The translations under genes and the position numbers were made by a program. This document shows, in pieces, positions 25,775-38,900 of a stretch of 64,000 nt of DNA. Source of the stretch: Trichoplax sp. H2 (lineage: Eukaryota; Placozoa; Uniplacotomia; Trichoplacea); assembly GCA_003344405.1 (NCBI GenBank), contig NOWV01000055.1, positions 1 through 64,000 of the forward strand. Reading direction: 5' to 3'. The notes beneath the pieces are model-generated. The model did not search any database. It was not told the DNA's origin and saw only the letters and a list, made by a program, of their open reading frames with translations. Positions within the stretch are counted from its first letter, which is position 1. Each line of letters opens with the position of its first letter.

Positions 25775-26200
25775 TCCTTGCCTTTTACTTGATTTAATAT
25801 TCACTTTTAAGGAATATAAATACCAAGATAACAAATCAATCGTTTATTAATATATTCTACTTATAAACTCTAGCTTATGATCAATTTTTAGTACGACATA
25901 AAATCATGGTAATAGGGCCAAGGTTTCTATATCCTTATCATTAACTCAAGCTATGATCGATATTTAATATGTTATAAAAACCGTAGTAATAAAGTTGGTC
26001 TTATATATTTTCACTTTTAAGGACTGATTTTCAATATATCATGAAAAGTCATAACTAAATAGCTGGCTTTTCTTCATATATCCTTACCTTCAACTCCAAT
26101 TAGTAACTATTATATCGTAAAAATTATTATAATGGAGATAAAACTCCTACATCATTGCCTTTTAAACTCTAGTTAATGATAAATCACAATACACTATGCC
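25775..26200. repeat. Highly diverged tandem array, unit ~75-80 bp, about five copies
   Basis: Successive units share the order CCTT(A/T)..TAACTC..AGCTATGATCAATATTT..(A)TATAAAA..TAATAG..GG.. and a pyrimidine-rich spacer ending in TATATCC. Clear unit starts lie near 25860, 25938, 26012, 26086 and 26156. Identity between copies is low. It lies immediately beyond the 168-bp duplication. The function, if any, is unknown. Confidence 0.5.
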
Positions 26201-28185
26201 CCATATAGAAAATTTTACTATCGTTTAGTGAATTTCTGCTATGCACATTATTCAGTGTCGTAGTTAAATCATACGAATTAAATATAAATCGTGAAAATTT
26301 TTGTAAACATAATAATAAGAATCCTGTTTCTATTCTATTCACCTTAGATATGTAACTTTTGTTCTCAATACCATCTCCAAGGTGCCAATGCCAATACAGA
26401 ATATTAATATAATTTATTATTTTCTGGTAACTTATTTTATCTCGCTAATCCTGGATTGTCTAATAGTTATAATATATAGGTAGTCCAATATATCTTTCCA
26501 TGTAGATATAGTCGTATTGTGCCTACTACATTGCTTTAACTAAATCGGTCATACTAATACTGATTATATTTATAAATTTTATGCTGTTCAGTCCCTTATA
26601 AGTAACCTACTTATCTTTCTATTCCTAGTAAGTAAACAGTTTATCTAGCAAATTTCTTATGTGCATCCGCTTATACAATTTTTTTACATCTGTAATATCA
26701 TCTAAGATGATTATACTGATGCCAATTAGGTCATAAAACTTAAAAATCATTTGTGGAAATTCATAGTCGTTCTATTTAATTGATCAATAAATTACTCCGC
26801 CTAATAAATCTCTTCATATACTTATATATAGCAAATATTCTAGATACATATGCCTTTATTTAAGATCGTCTACTAATATCGCTAAGATTTCCCGTCTCAC
26901 AAATTGTCAGCAGTAGCAGCTGATTGTATCATTCTATGTAGTAATAAAAGATATTTTTAACGCCTCTCGTATTCTTGCGCAAGGAGTTCCTTTGATCTAC
27001 TGTTTTGCTCAAGTTCTGTAGCTATTTGTATTATCAAGATGATTTATAAAGAATCTTCTTACCGTAACTATTTCCGCCATTTGTAATTAGAGCGGCATTA
27101 TTCATACCGTACTATGAATTAGTTCATGAAATCGATGATCTTACTCACTATATTGATTGATTATACCGCTATTAATCCAATTAATTTTTAACTTATTCTG
27201 TCATCATTACTAGGATATACAGTAGATACCGATTTTCATGGTTCATCAAATCAAATTGTACACAAGATATTATCCTGGCTATTATTATCACTACTTCGAA
27301 TTAATTTATTATCGTGCTTATCTATTTCGTCTATCATCAGTTTATTTATTCGACATCAGTGGCAGCTATATCCGTATAAATTATAATTTTCAATTAGATA
27401 AAACTGACTTCAATTGAGGTGCGATATGAAAAAAATAATGATGGTTGACTTTGGAAGGCCATGGATAGGCATAAATTAACAGCCTTGCGGTGAGTAATCA
27501 CAAGGACATTTATCCTCTTCCTTCCTTCTAAACTGAGACATGTGATGTTTATTATAATAATTTTAATAATATTGCTAGCTATTAGTGTTAATAGCAAATA
27601 ACTATAAATACCGTCATAATTTATTAAGTGCATTTATAATTTGTTATTTTAAGAATATTAATACCAAATATGACTATAGCTAACTAGTATACAGTATAGC
27701 TACATTCACAAAATGATTTTCAAGATCATATCGAATCCTACATGAATTCTAAAACTATAATATCTACATAACTAAATGGTAGTATGATGTTAAGGATTTA
27801 CTGAAAGATCATAGGATAGAAACCAATACTGCTATTCTATCTTTGTAATCATGATAGTAAATATGGATTAATAGTAAATTAATCACTAACAATCTCTAAT
27901 TATCTTGTTGACAAGTTCTAAATAATGGTAACAGATTGCAATTTCCAAGCGGATTTTTCATCAAAATAATAGAATTGTTTATTGCTTGCTTCCTCTTTTT
28001 TCCTTAGTTCTCATATACACTGTTTAGCTCAACAAACTTAACATATTATTGGTCGTGCATGAACTGTAACTAGGATGTGTTCGCTGATTGCAGGAAAGCA
28101 CCAATAGTCCTGATTGAAAAATGAAATATTCATAAGAAAAGGATGTTTCTAAATGTATTATAATGTAATCATCACAACACTCACA

Positions 28186-28242
28186 CTAACAGTGCCGGTA
28201 GATTATTTTTTTTTTAAAATAAGCATGGTACCGGTGTGTTAA
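28186..28242. repeat. Imperfect inverted repeat
   Basis: TAACAGTGCCGGTA and TACCGGTGTGTTA are near reverse complements separated by about 30 nt of T-rich sequence. It could be a weak hairpin or the ends of a very small decayed element. No flanking duplication was recognised. Confidence 0.4.
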
Positions 28243-30186
28243 CTATACTTTTCTAATAAAATTTCTTGGTGGCAATCAGTTGAAAGGGAAATTAGGATTA
28301 GTTATCTGATCATCAATACTATTGCTTGATGATATAATTTTACTTTATTTCTCTCATAGCAATTTATTTTTATAGATCTTAAAAAATACGATTACTAATA
28401 ACCATCCATCTATGGGTATCTCTGTAACAAGAACGATAAGATTCAATTGCGTGGCTTCCGATCTCCTTCCGTCTAATTATGCGAATGTTGTCAACATGAT
28501 TATCAGAAATCGTCTAGAAGCCTACGTAAGACATGGATCTGCATGCTTCCTACTTCGAATACTGACTTGTATCGAGGAACAAAAGGTCAAGATAATATGA
28601 TGACATATTATTACCATCTAAATAGGTAACTGACATCCCATTGCCAGATTATTGATACCTGTACCGAAAGATTGTGTACGATCGTATATATGTAATCTAC
28701 GAGGTTTGCTATCTTTTACAGTACTTCTGAGGTTGGAATCCCATTGGCAGCATTCGCACCGTACTTCCAATTTAGATTCATCATAGTTAAAAATCCTTGT
28801 AACATGGATATTTAAATGAGTGCTACAGTAAGAGAAATAAAACTTAGCTTCGTATTATAGGTGTAATGAACTTCTCCGAAGGTTTCATATTAACCTCTGG
28901 TTACAAATTATGAGTTTAAGCAATATAACAGCAACATAACAATACACATACGAATACAATTATACTTAGTCCCTAAATTTATTATAGTGGTACACAAAAC
29001 TATCTAGTTTTGAAAATAGGATTCACTAATGATGATTAAATTTAAATATTCTACGTATTTACTTAGGATGCTATAGTCTCTGACATATTGATACTGTATT
29101 AGCTTCAGGAAAAATCACATCCTACGGTAGTAGAAAGAGTAAAATTGACCGATATATCGCACGCAATCAGCGATACTCTTGTTCATATGCTCACTAATGC
29201 TAAATAATGGTATATGTGCAATCAATACATGTCCTGCAATGATAAGATAATTAAATTTAAATTGATTTCATGGCATGATATACGATATGATCAGGCTCTA
29301 CAGGATTGGCACGAATACATTACAAAGTATCGTTCGATAGTAAAAAATTACGGTAATTTTAAACCCTGAATAGCACATAAATTGTCTTAAACTCTGCCTT
29401 TCATGAGGATACCTCACATTGAACTTGTTTCCTGATGCAGTGTGATGATTGGGGTGGTTTATAAAATGTTGTTACAAATATATATATGTTACGTATGTAT
29501 ACATACTCTGGTATATATAATAAAAATTAAAATTATAGGAAATCATATGATGTCCTAAGCTAATTCTAAGATACGGTATGATTTCCTTCCATTTTATTCT
29601 TGGAATAAATACCTAGTACTAAGCTTATCTCTTATTCGGTAAATAACTCTACTGATTTATAGATTGGGCAAGTAATTATCGATAGTTAATTTGTTCGATA
29701 TACGAGAACTTCTTTAATTGCTCACTGCTGCAAATGCTAATACATCCACGCAAGCATAAAGCCTGGCATAAGAACTTGAATTATATGATTTTCTGACATG
29801 ATGCAATAAGATAAAGTTCTTCACTACCTCTTTTATGACATTTATCTCGCCTCAATAAGGTTATTAGCCTGATTTATGATGCGCTATTACAAATATTCTA
29901 GCTCCTGTCCACACTAATACCAATACGAATCCTTTCGCTATATACACACTCGTATGTCGTCAAATATATGCTGCGGTATAGTGAGATAGGTAAGCTGATT
30001 TTATCACTGATATTAGTACATATGCTTTGTTCATACATTATCATGGCCCACGAGTAAAATTGGTAGTATACAGTATAGAAAAGGGGAAGTAAAAATGACA
30101 GTATAACCTTTTTCTAGGCGTATTTTCCCTCTGCAGTCCGTCTTTGGTCTTTCCTAGTTTGTAGCGCTAACCTAATTACGCAAGCA

Positions 30187-30199
30187 GTTGCTATGCAAC
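30187..30199. promoter_or_regulatory. X-box (RFX-type) upstream of the membrane/ARM gene
   Basis: GTTGCTATGCAAC is a near-perfect inverted repeat (GTTGC-TAT-GCAAC) matching the RFX X-box consensus. It lies 213 bp upstream of the predicted ATG at 30412. It differs by one base from the site upstream of ZMYND12 at 6532. RFX control is inferred from the motif and position. Confidence 0.7.
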
Positions 30200-30204
30200 A
30201 GCGT

Positions 30205-30212
30205 TGACGTCA
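30205..30212. promoter_or_regulatory. CRE-like palindrome TGACGTCA
   Basis: A full 8-bp cAMP-response-element palindrome lies 5 bp downstream of the X-box at 30187. The X-box/CRE arrangement resembles composite promoters in other animals. It is a short motif, so chance remains possible. Confidence 0.5.
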
Positions 30213-30411
30213 TATCCCTTCGGGGTAGAAATGTTTGCTTTGCCTTATCGAGCAGAAGTTGATGAAGAAACTATAAGTTCTCCTATTCGACGCTGTCATC
30301 AATAGTTTTTATAGGGCTATCGACTGTAGCGTGATAGAACAAAGATAAAATCGTATATTGAAGGAATAGAATTAAGAAAGGCATCAAGAATTAACAAATT
30401 ACGGCACCAAA

Positions 30412-33400
30412 ATGATGCTTTACGTGGAAAGTAAAGCTTTTCCTGTAAGTTTACAGCTGTTCATTAGATATATGGGACTTGTAGAATAAAATTTATAAAA
30501 GTAAATTAGAGCCATTTTATCAGCTTCTGTTCAATCTGTTAACCTATCCATTAGTAGTAGTTGTTTTTGTTGAAGAAAAAACCTGAAAGGTGTTAAGGTA
30601 GTCGAATAGTGATAATAATTTGCGGTAAATAATCTAGATGCAGTAATCAAAGTAATCATGAGAATGATAGGGTGCTTACTTTATGAGAGATGGACATTTT
30701 AAATAAAATGAATTTCGATACATACTTTTTTTCATATCGTTTCACTCTTATTCATGGATTGTGCTGCCAATTGAGAGCTGTACAATCCAATTAAACATCC
30801 GCTCTTCAGTTAAATTGATGGATATTTACAGCCTGTTGCTTTTATTAAACATTGGAGTTTCAGTATAAAGGGCGATAGTGGTATCCTAAATACACGAAAG
30901 GTTTTAACTTTAATGTCTGTTTTTTTCCAAAATATTTTTACTCATTATTTAAAGGTAGTTTCAGTAATTCTTTTCTTCGTAAACATGATACACTATAGCT
31001 TAAAAGGTTAATATGAGAATATAACGCATTCATATATTGAATCTTTCGTTGAATATTAGAGAAAAACATTTATCATATTATGTAAGCTGACGGACACAAT
31101 TGCTCGAGCTCGGTCTCAAATGCTGCATATTTTATGGGAACTTGGACGTGATGATCATCAATTTAGATTTCGCTATCGTGGCCAATATCTCCGCGATGCT
31201 TATACATTTGAGGTAATGGAATCGTAAAAACACCTTAAAAGATCCAGTGCACACAATATTTAGTATTACAAGTGAAAGTACGTCTTCTTGTTTTATATTT
31301 CGATCTTTAAATTGGATATCACGTTCTTTATTACCTAAGGATTATGAAATTCCTGAAAATGCAGTTGTCAAGATGGTTCCTATGGCTAAGCGTCAAGAGG
31401 TAACCTAGCTTAAATAGAAATGATTATCGATGCTAACATGATTGCTCACTACGACCGTAAACCAACACAGTTTGGATAACATCCAACTTGGGTTTATTTC
31501 TCCTCCTTCCTCTCTACTTGTTGCTTAAAAAATTTGTTTTTTGTTGCAGTCATTTGTGGATCTGCGTAGAATGGATGGCCAGAGTGATTTAGGACAAGGG
31601 ACATCGGATGAAGTTCTCAATGCTCTAAATCAAGAAATCCAAGTATTTGTTAGGAGAGAAAAGTTACTTGCAGCACTACAGGTATGATAAATAGTACCCT
31701 TGTTTATCAATAATTCTTACGAGCTAATACGATTTTGACAGCGAATCCGCAGTGTTAATGAACTTCAATAAATCTATTGGGTAGAAGTATTGAAGTTGCA
31801 TTTTTCCTACATTTTTGTTGGTATGCAGGCATTTCTTTGGCTATGGGCATTAGCCACCATGTTATCTTTTATCACTAATTACTTTTACAGCGGATTCTGG
31901 AACGGTAAATGTACTAATTTAAAGAGTTTATGATAGCCATTTTACCTTATTTATGGAACTTATTTTCGTGACTAGTCTTAATATAATTGTGTTTATGTCT
32001 GTTATGATATCCTTTAGATAACTTTATGATTTAATTATTTCATTTTTAGTTATCATTGTCTATTTCCTATTTAAATACTGTCCAACGTTTACTCGTACGG
32101 GAGGATTTGTTGGTCGAGCATCTCAATAGTAAGCGTTCAGATAATACGAACTATGCACTTAAAAATATATCTACCAATCTTGTGGAATAGCTTGTATGAT
32201 GATTAAATCTGTACTGGTTTAACTCGAAATCATTTTTCTCTCGCAGTCACGGAAGATATATGATTATCTATGCTATTGCCTCTATCTTATGCTTGGCGCC
32301 AAATGTCGTGTTTTTATGCTTGTTGCTACCTCCTATGATTGTAAGCAGCGATTAAAATAAATTTAATTTAATATGTTGTGCCTCCAGAACTATAATATCG
32401 TTATTCTCTCGTTATGCTAGCAACATATATGATACGATATGCTTAGAAATAGATAAAACTGTTTAATGATGTATCTTGTATTTATCTAGCAACAAGGTTG
32501 TGCCGGTTATGTTGGTTCCTGCACCCACTGGCTGCTTTGGTCAGGTAGATCCAAATAAATTTAATTAATGCACTGGCTTCATCCTTTAAAGGAGGCAATT
32601 TGTAAATTGATAACTTTGCCATCTTTTTAGTCATCTTTTATGCGTGCTTTGCTCTTCTCTTATTCCTTCAAACCTGCCTCATTCCATTTATTATTTACAA
32701 TTTCCGATTTAAGGTAGGCTATATAATTTACTCATCTATACGTGGATATAGTACCTATTTTAATTGCGGTATATATTTATATCTTAACTAGGCGGGGGAT
32801 TTCGTAGAACAGCACTTGGTTAAGACTAGAGATGTTGAGAAAGTGTTATTTTCAGCTAGAAATGGAAAGTAAGGATCATGAGCTGATGTGGCTTACCCTG
32901 GCTATTGTTGATATTATTTTAATAATTAACTTCATGTATAGTTGTTAAAATTAATACGGTATGCTTTAGACTGATTTGATTTACCGTTCTACAGAATCAA
33001 AGAAAAGCGTAATGCAGCTTTTGAACTGGCTAGCTTTGCCGCTTGTAGTGATGATAACAAATATAAAATTGTCTCACAAGGCGGTATGGAAGTACTATCC
33101 AATCTGAGTTTATCGAGGGACGAGGTATTGTATAAAAAAATATTATTACACGTTACTGTAGAGAACAGATTTAGGATATGTATATTCCGAATAGTTTTGT
33201 ATTTATTCTTAAAATTATTAGTTATAATATATGCTAGAACAATTATACCAATCGATTATTATAAACATATAAGCTAAAGATAATCACTTATGCTAACCTA
33301 TCTCATGTGGTCTATGTCTTTTACGTCTTAGGCAACACAAGAATATGCTACTGAAGCTATTGCAGAGCTTTTAACCTTACCAGAGATACAAGTGAGTAAT

Positions 33401-35015
33401 GAATACTCGAATTTTTGTGGTTATTAGATTAAATTAATGTACTAGCACTATCGCCACAATCATTTTAATATCTGGTAAGCCGTACTTTAAAAAAATGATG
33501 TACATCTATTTAAATTAGGATCAATTTGTCGCGATTGGTGGAGTACGAACATTATGTGCTCTTCTCCATGGACGCACGGATAAGATCATTTATGAGGCTG
33601 CTACTGCTTTATTCTACTTAATTTCCGATAATGATAATAACAAAATGGTTATTGTTGAAGATACAGGGTTAGTTCGCATTTTGATTAATCTGTTCATACT
33701 TCATAAATACACTAATTCACTTTATAATATTTTGCCTCTATTGATTTTAATTTTCGCTGATTTAAAATCTAACACGTCTTACAATTTATTTAGCTTGGAT
33801 GACTTAGCCCATGCCTCTATGAAAGGTAATACATATTTAAGTATACATCTTTCTCGTAATAATGTACTAATTTACTGCGGAGTAATCACCGTTTACAATA
33901 TATAAACTTATATTGTAATCGTTGATCTCTTTAGCATATTTTATGCCTAATACATCATATCAAAACCCACGTGATAATGCTATTACGTTATCTTATAAAG
34001 CTAATAACAACAGTTAACTTACATGTATTAGCTTAGTTTGGCTCACAAGTAAGATCATAGGTGATCGAATTCTTCTATTTTTATATGACTAGATAATATT
34101 AAGACTGCTAGAGTACTGGCTGGTGTTTTCCTAGAACTTCTATCCTATAATGCGGATTTACGAGAAATTATTGCTTCGCGAAATGTTGTGGCAGTTGCTT
34201 TGGTCCATTTGTGCCAATTAGCGGATTCAGAAACTCAACAATTATCGCTACAGGCATTAGAGTTAATCGCCATTGAATCTCCTGAAAGTGTCGTAACACA
34301 GGAAGACTTGCTACATCATCTAGTTGCGATGCCAAGACTAACGGAAGACGAGAGGTTACACTTATTATCTGGAAAAATTATGCTCTACTTCGCCGAAAAT
34401 GAAGAGGTATTTTATTTCATTTGGTGTCTCCATATACTATTATAATACCTAGTGTAAATGAAAATTGTTATGATATCGAAGTCGGTTTATTTATGATAGT
34501 AATTTTCGTCCAAATTTTTACCATTTTATTCACTTCTTGATAGGCTTGTTCTGAATTGATAAATGTTGCAAATCTAACCGACACGCTGTTACAATTTGCA
34601 CAAAGTAATGATTCCGTGTTACAAAACGTCGTTAGCAAAATTATTCTGGCTATACTGGAGAATCAAAGAATTACGTAAGTCAGCTGATTGAAACATTTAA
34701 GTGTAGAGGATTACCAATAAAAGATAATTGAGGAGTAAAAATCTCAGATATCCTGCGATAGATACACCGGAAATTAAGACATAATTTTAAAATATTTCCA
34801 TATTATTTCTATTCAAATTTAGTCGTCGTATCCCGTACCTAGGACTGGATAAAGTCGCCATGTACCTGCAAAGTAATAGCGTTGATCGACATATCTTTGA
34901 CAATGCTGATGCTGCCTTAAATTTATTAACGATATATACATCAGAAGACAAAATGGGATCGAGTTTATCCTTAAAATCGGTCGGTAAACCGGGTCAAAGT
35001 GGCTACGGAGTTTAG
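30412..35015 (+). CDS. Unrecognised multi-pass membrane protein with C-terminal armadillo-like repeats, 17 exons
   Basis: I do not recognise this protein. Exons: 30412-30444, 31087-31212, 31340-31399, 31550-31681, 31829-31904, 32050-32128, 32247-32340, 32490-32544, 32631-32713, 32792-32868, 32995-33124, 33332-33391, 33519-33667, 33794-33825, 34093-34406, 34544-34674, 34823-35015. All are GT-AG, every phase matches, and the joined frame is 607 aa. Residues 1-120 are hydrophilic and cytosolic-looking. Three to four hydrophobic stretches follow (LWALATMLSFITNYF, VIIVYFLF, YMIIYAIASILCLAPN with FLCLLLPPMI, and FYACFALLLLFLQTCLIPFII), up to about residue 245. The remainder is alpha-helical with armadillo/HEAT character (KRNAAFELASFAACSDDNKY, GGMEVLSNL, GGVRTLCALLHG, YEAATALFYLISDNDNNK). 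No catalytic motif is seen. The X-box upstream suggests a cilium role (inference). Exon 1 is the least certain. Confidence 0.8.
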
Positions 35016-35996
35016 ATTGGCCGTTTTACGAATGCTTTTCCTACGCCATACTACCTGCATTTGCATTTCGACGTCAATTACAATTGTACATTGCAAGCTA
35101 TGACATTTTAACGAAGAAAAAACTGTAAATGATGTAATTCTATAAGTACTTAGATTCATTTAACTATTGGAGATTTTTGTTAGGAAATAACGTAGCCTTC
35201 CGTTTTTCGTGCCACCTTACTTTCCTCGAGAAATTACGATCATTGTCTTTTGTAAAGGACTTTTATAATGACAAAATTTTTAATTCACAAAACATTTGAT
35301 AAGTCACTTAACTTTTATTTTATTTCTTATACCTACTACTTAGAAATGATAAATATCTAAATCAAGCCATTCGACTTAGGACTCTTAGTCCGGTCAAACT
35401 GTGTTCTTTTGGTAATAATGATTAATTACGACACAAAGTGATTTACTATCACAATTGTTAAAGATAATTCCTAACTTTCGAGACGAGTAACAATCCGAGT
35501 CATCTATCAGCAGTGTTTCGTTTCTTAATATGACAATTTCTAGCAGTGATGAACTGCATTGATGCGAATAAAATATAATTTACATTAAATTTATCTACTA
35601 TAAGGCTGATTACAAATAATAATAAATGGTTATAAAACTTGATATTTAGAAGATTGTACTATATATATAAATCTTGCAAGTGTATTTAGACACAGTATTC
35701 TTATTTGATATAAAATGACATAAAGCGAATATAATTGGTATACATTGCAAGCGATACATTTGTCTACAGGCCTGAAATACTGTAGCAACCGTTTCCGTTT
35801 TGAATGAGTTATAGTAGGAAGTGACTACCAATGCGTGTACTATAAAAATTCGTCATGTAAAGCAACATTACATTGTAAAACATTACTGATTGCATAGGTA
35901 TTACTATAGTTTAGACTATTCGATAATATTATAAGCTGAGAGTACACTTAAGGAGGGAATATTTAATGAATGTATATTATAAAATTATTTCACGTA
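35016..35996. other. Intergenic between convergent membrane/ARM gene and WRAP73
   Basis: About 980 bp holding the 3' ends of both genes. No coding frame with recognisable content was found. Confidence 0.5.
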
Positions 35997-38900
35997 TTAT
36001 AATTTATCCTTTTCGTCACTTTGTTGGTCAAAGTAGCAAATACACATATTATCTTTACCAATGAGCGTAATACAACGTCCTTGAGGGTGCCATTCCAAAG
36101 ACAGGACTTGAAAAGTAGCTATACAATAAATAATTTAGCTGTTTAGGTTGGTTGCTTAGTCTGCAATTGTTAAAAAGTTGTAAGAAATTATACATGATAA
36201 ACTTCTGCTGATACCTTCACAAGGAATATCGACAGACATACATCCAGCTGGAGTCCATACATATATTTTATTATTGCCCGTACATAACGCTAATCTGGTT
36301 TCTATTGGGTCCCACGCAATCGCTGCAATTGTGCGACAGGGCCCGGTAAGAAATTATTTAATTTTGATATAGCACTTTCAATAAAGCATTTGAAGGAATA
36401 ATAGTCTTTGAACTACCTTTCACAGCCGCAGCTTGTATTAGAACCACAGATAACGTAAGTTTCGCTACGCTGTAAAGCCAAACCACCTTGGGCATATTAT
36501 CTTAAAGATGTTAATCACATAAGTATTCCCGTACGAAATATAACATTGTCTAATTTACATAAGTAAATTTATGACTCATTTATTATTACTACTAACCATT
36601 AATGGTCGCTAAGTATCTACTGTCGGCACTGAAAACCATTACACCAACTCCTAGTTTAGGATCCGGTTTTTCAGGGTCTGGTATTACATTCGGAATATTG
36701 ATTTTCTGGCTTTTATAAATTTCATCTACAAGAAAATTTTATTTTCCGCTTAATATTAGCTAGGGTTGAGTTACAGTACTTTTAAGCTTTAAATAATTCT
36801 CGGTTACGAAAATTTAAAATAATTTACATTTGCTTGGGATAGCAAACTTATTCGATACTGCTGGAGCAGATTGTAAGGGTTGGGATGCAAATGGTCGCTT
36901 TTCGGTTTCTTTATAAACTACCTAAATTACACAGTAAAAAATATCTACCTTAGATAATTTTATGGTCGGCGATACATATGCTGATAAAATAACAAAAGTA
37001 ATTCTAAAGTTTTAAATAATTTTCCGTTAGTACCAAATATTTATAACTAACCACTTTCTCGGAATCAACCGATGTAGAATGTAAAAATCGAGCAACAGGT
37101 TTCCATGTTATATTGTTCAATAATCGAACCTATAGTACATGAACATCATAAGCTTTATTTCTATTTATACGTTGATGTTTGGGCTAATATTTATAACATC
37201 TTTTAGTCTGATTGAAGATTTCCATTGACGCTTGACATAAATTTACCATTTGATCATAACTACCAATAGAAAGGAATTGACCCGACGGCGACCAAGCTAC
37301 TGATTTGATTCCTAAAGCGTTATCATAAGCTGAGTACGACATCAGTGGCCTTCCATCCAAAGAATAGAGGAGTACTTTGTACTATCACACCGAATGTTTC
37401 TTGGTTAGGTAAAATAGATTGTCGAACTGTGGTAATTGTTTATCTTACATCTAACACGGAATCCCAAACGCATAGAATATGCCCATTCGAGGACCAAGCC
37501 AGTCCAGCCATATCGTTGGTATCAATTTGAAAGTTCTAAAGACGTAATATTATGGATAAATTACGACAAAAGCTGCTAGTTACTACTGGTTATAAATTTA
37601 TAACAATAAAGAGATATTTCGCATAGCAAAATTGAGATAAATTTGTGGAATGTCATCGATTTACTTTCAAAAGGTTCCAAGACTTGCAAGCTAATATGCT
37701 GATATGATCTTTACAATCACGGCGTTCAGCTAAAGCCATGTAGCAACCGTCCGAGGTAAAATTAATAGCTAGAATAATAATATACGTATAGTTAAAATAG
37801 TTATTCGCTTAACGCCAAAAAGCAATCACGTTTATAAATACATAACTGCCACATTTTTAGAGTGGCAAATGAGCGCAAATAGCTGTTTTCAATTCATTGA
37901 AAGTACGTTTCAAGAATTAAGATTAAATTTTTCTGTTTCCATTATAGAATGGATTAATAAACAACCTAAGGCATCTTACGGTAAATTGGTGTAATAATGT
38001 AACCAAAGCATGAATTACGATATAAGTCGCGAAACCATCACAGTATATTCATCAACATCAATACGAAATTTTAATGTAATATACTACTTCTAGAAGGTTA
38101 TGATATAGAGAACTTAAACACGGGTGATGCTGTAGTTAAACCTTATATTCTTGTTATTTTAAAAAAAATACTTCAAAAAATTTTAAGATACAGCTTATGA
38201 ATAGCAATGACATCGTTAAAAGAGATTACTTAATAGTAGCAACTATATCCTACAACCTTTCGGTATACTTTTTGGAAATTTCAGGTACGACACTGACTTA
38301 TTGACTAATGACCAAACCGTTATACGAAGCTATGAAAAGAAAAAATTACTTCATCAGCAATATCTAACATTGTAAACTGTAAATTTTGATCACAGGTAGT
38401 GACATTAATATATAGCCAATGGAGTATCGCTTTACATGTCAATAAGAGCATCCTTCAATTATCTAACCCTAAACCTACAGAGAATTCAGCAATTGACAAG
38501 ATGTGGCGAGAATCGGGACTAAATACAGCTGATTGCAAGCCAGCAGCACCTTCATCAATCTTGCAGGTCCATTCTGGTTGATTCAATGACCAGACCTTAC
38601 ATAGACAATCATTATGGCAAATAAGATTAATCCCACAATGAAATATAATTATTAATTGATACCTTCGCCGATACGCTCTACCACATACGTATTTCAATCG
38701 CTATTAAGAAATGTATAATATTACCTACACTTAATTATTAGGTATAGTACTGTACATACTACATTGCATCCAAGCAATAGTTTGATAGTAAACATTATTC
38801 CACAGTTGATATTGCAAAATCAGAAGGCACTAGAAGGTAATTAATGTTACAGATATAGACTGAAGATCTACACGCGTTTTTATCTTAGTGATTGAGTAAC

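Larger units (their letters stand above)
19849..30411. other. 10.5 kb gene-poor intergenic region
   Basis: No frame on either strand in this stretch looks like a protein I can support; the longest have random-looking composition and no splice partners. It separates the 5' end of the GPCR from the 5' end of the membrane/ARM gene, so both upstream regions lie in it. Contents seen are a TA/GA microsatellite (20386-20445), two tandem arrays (25265-25600 and 25775-26200), a weak inverted repeat (28186-28242) and promoter motifs near 30190-30212. Distal regulatory DNA or unannotated non-coding RNA genes are possible but not visible by eye. Confidence 0.55.

Noticed and set aside
28412-28600. 62-codon forward frame in the gene-poor region
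   Set aside because: It has no recognisable motif, no splice partners and random-looking composition; frames this long are expected by chance.
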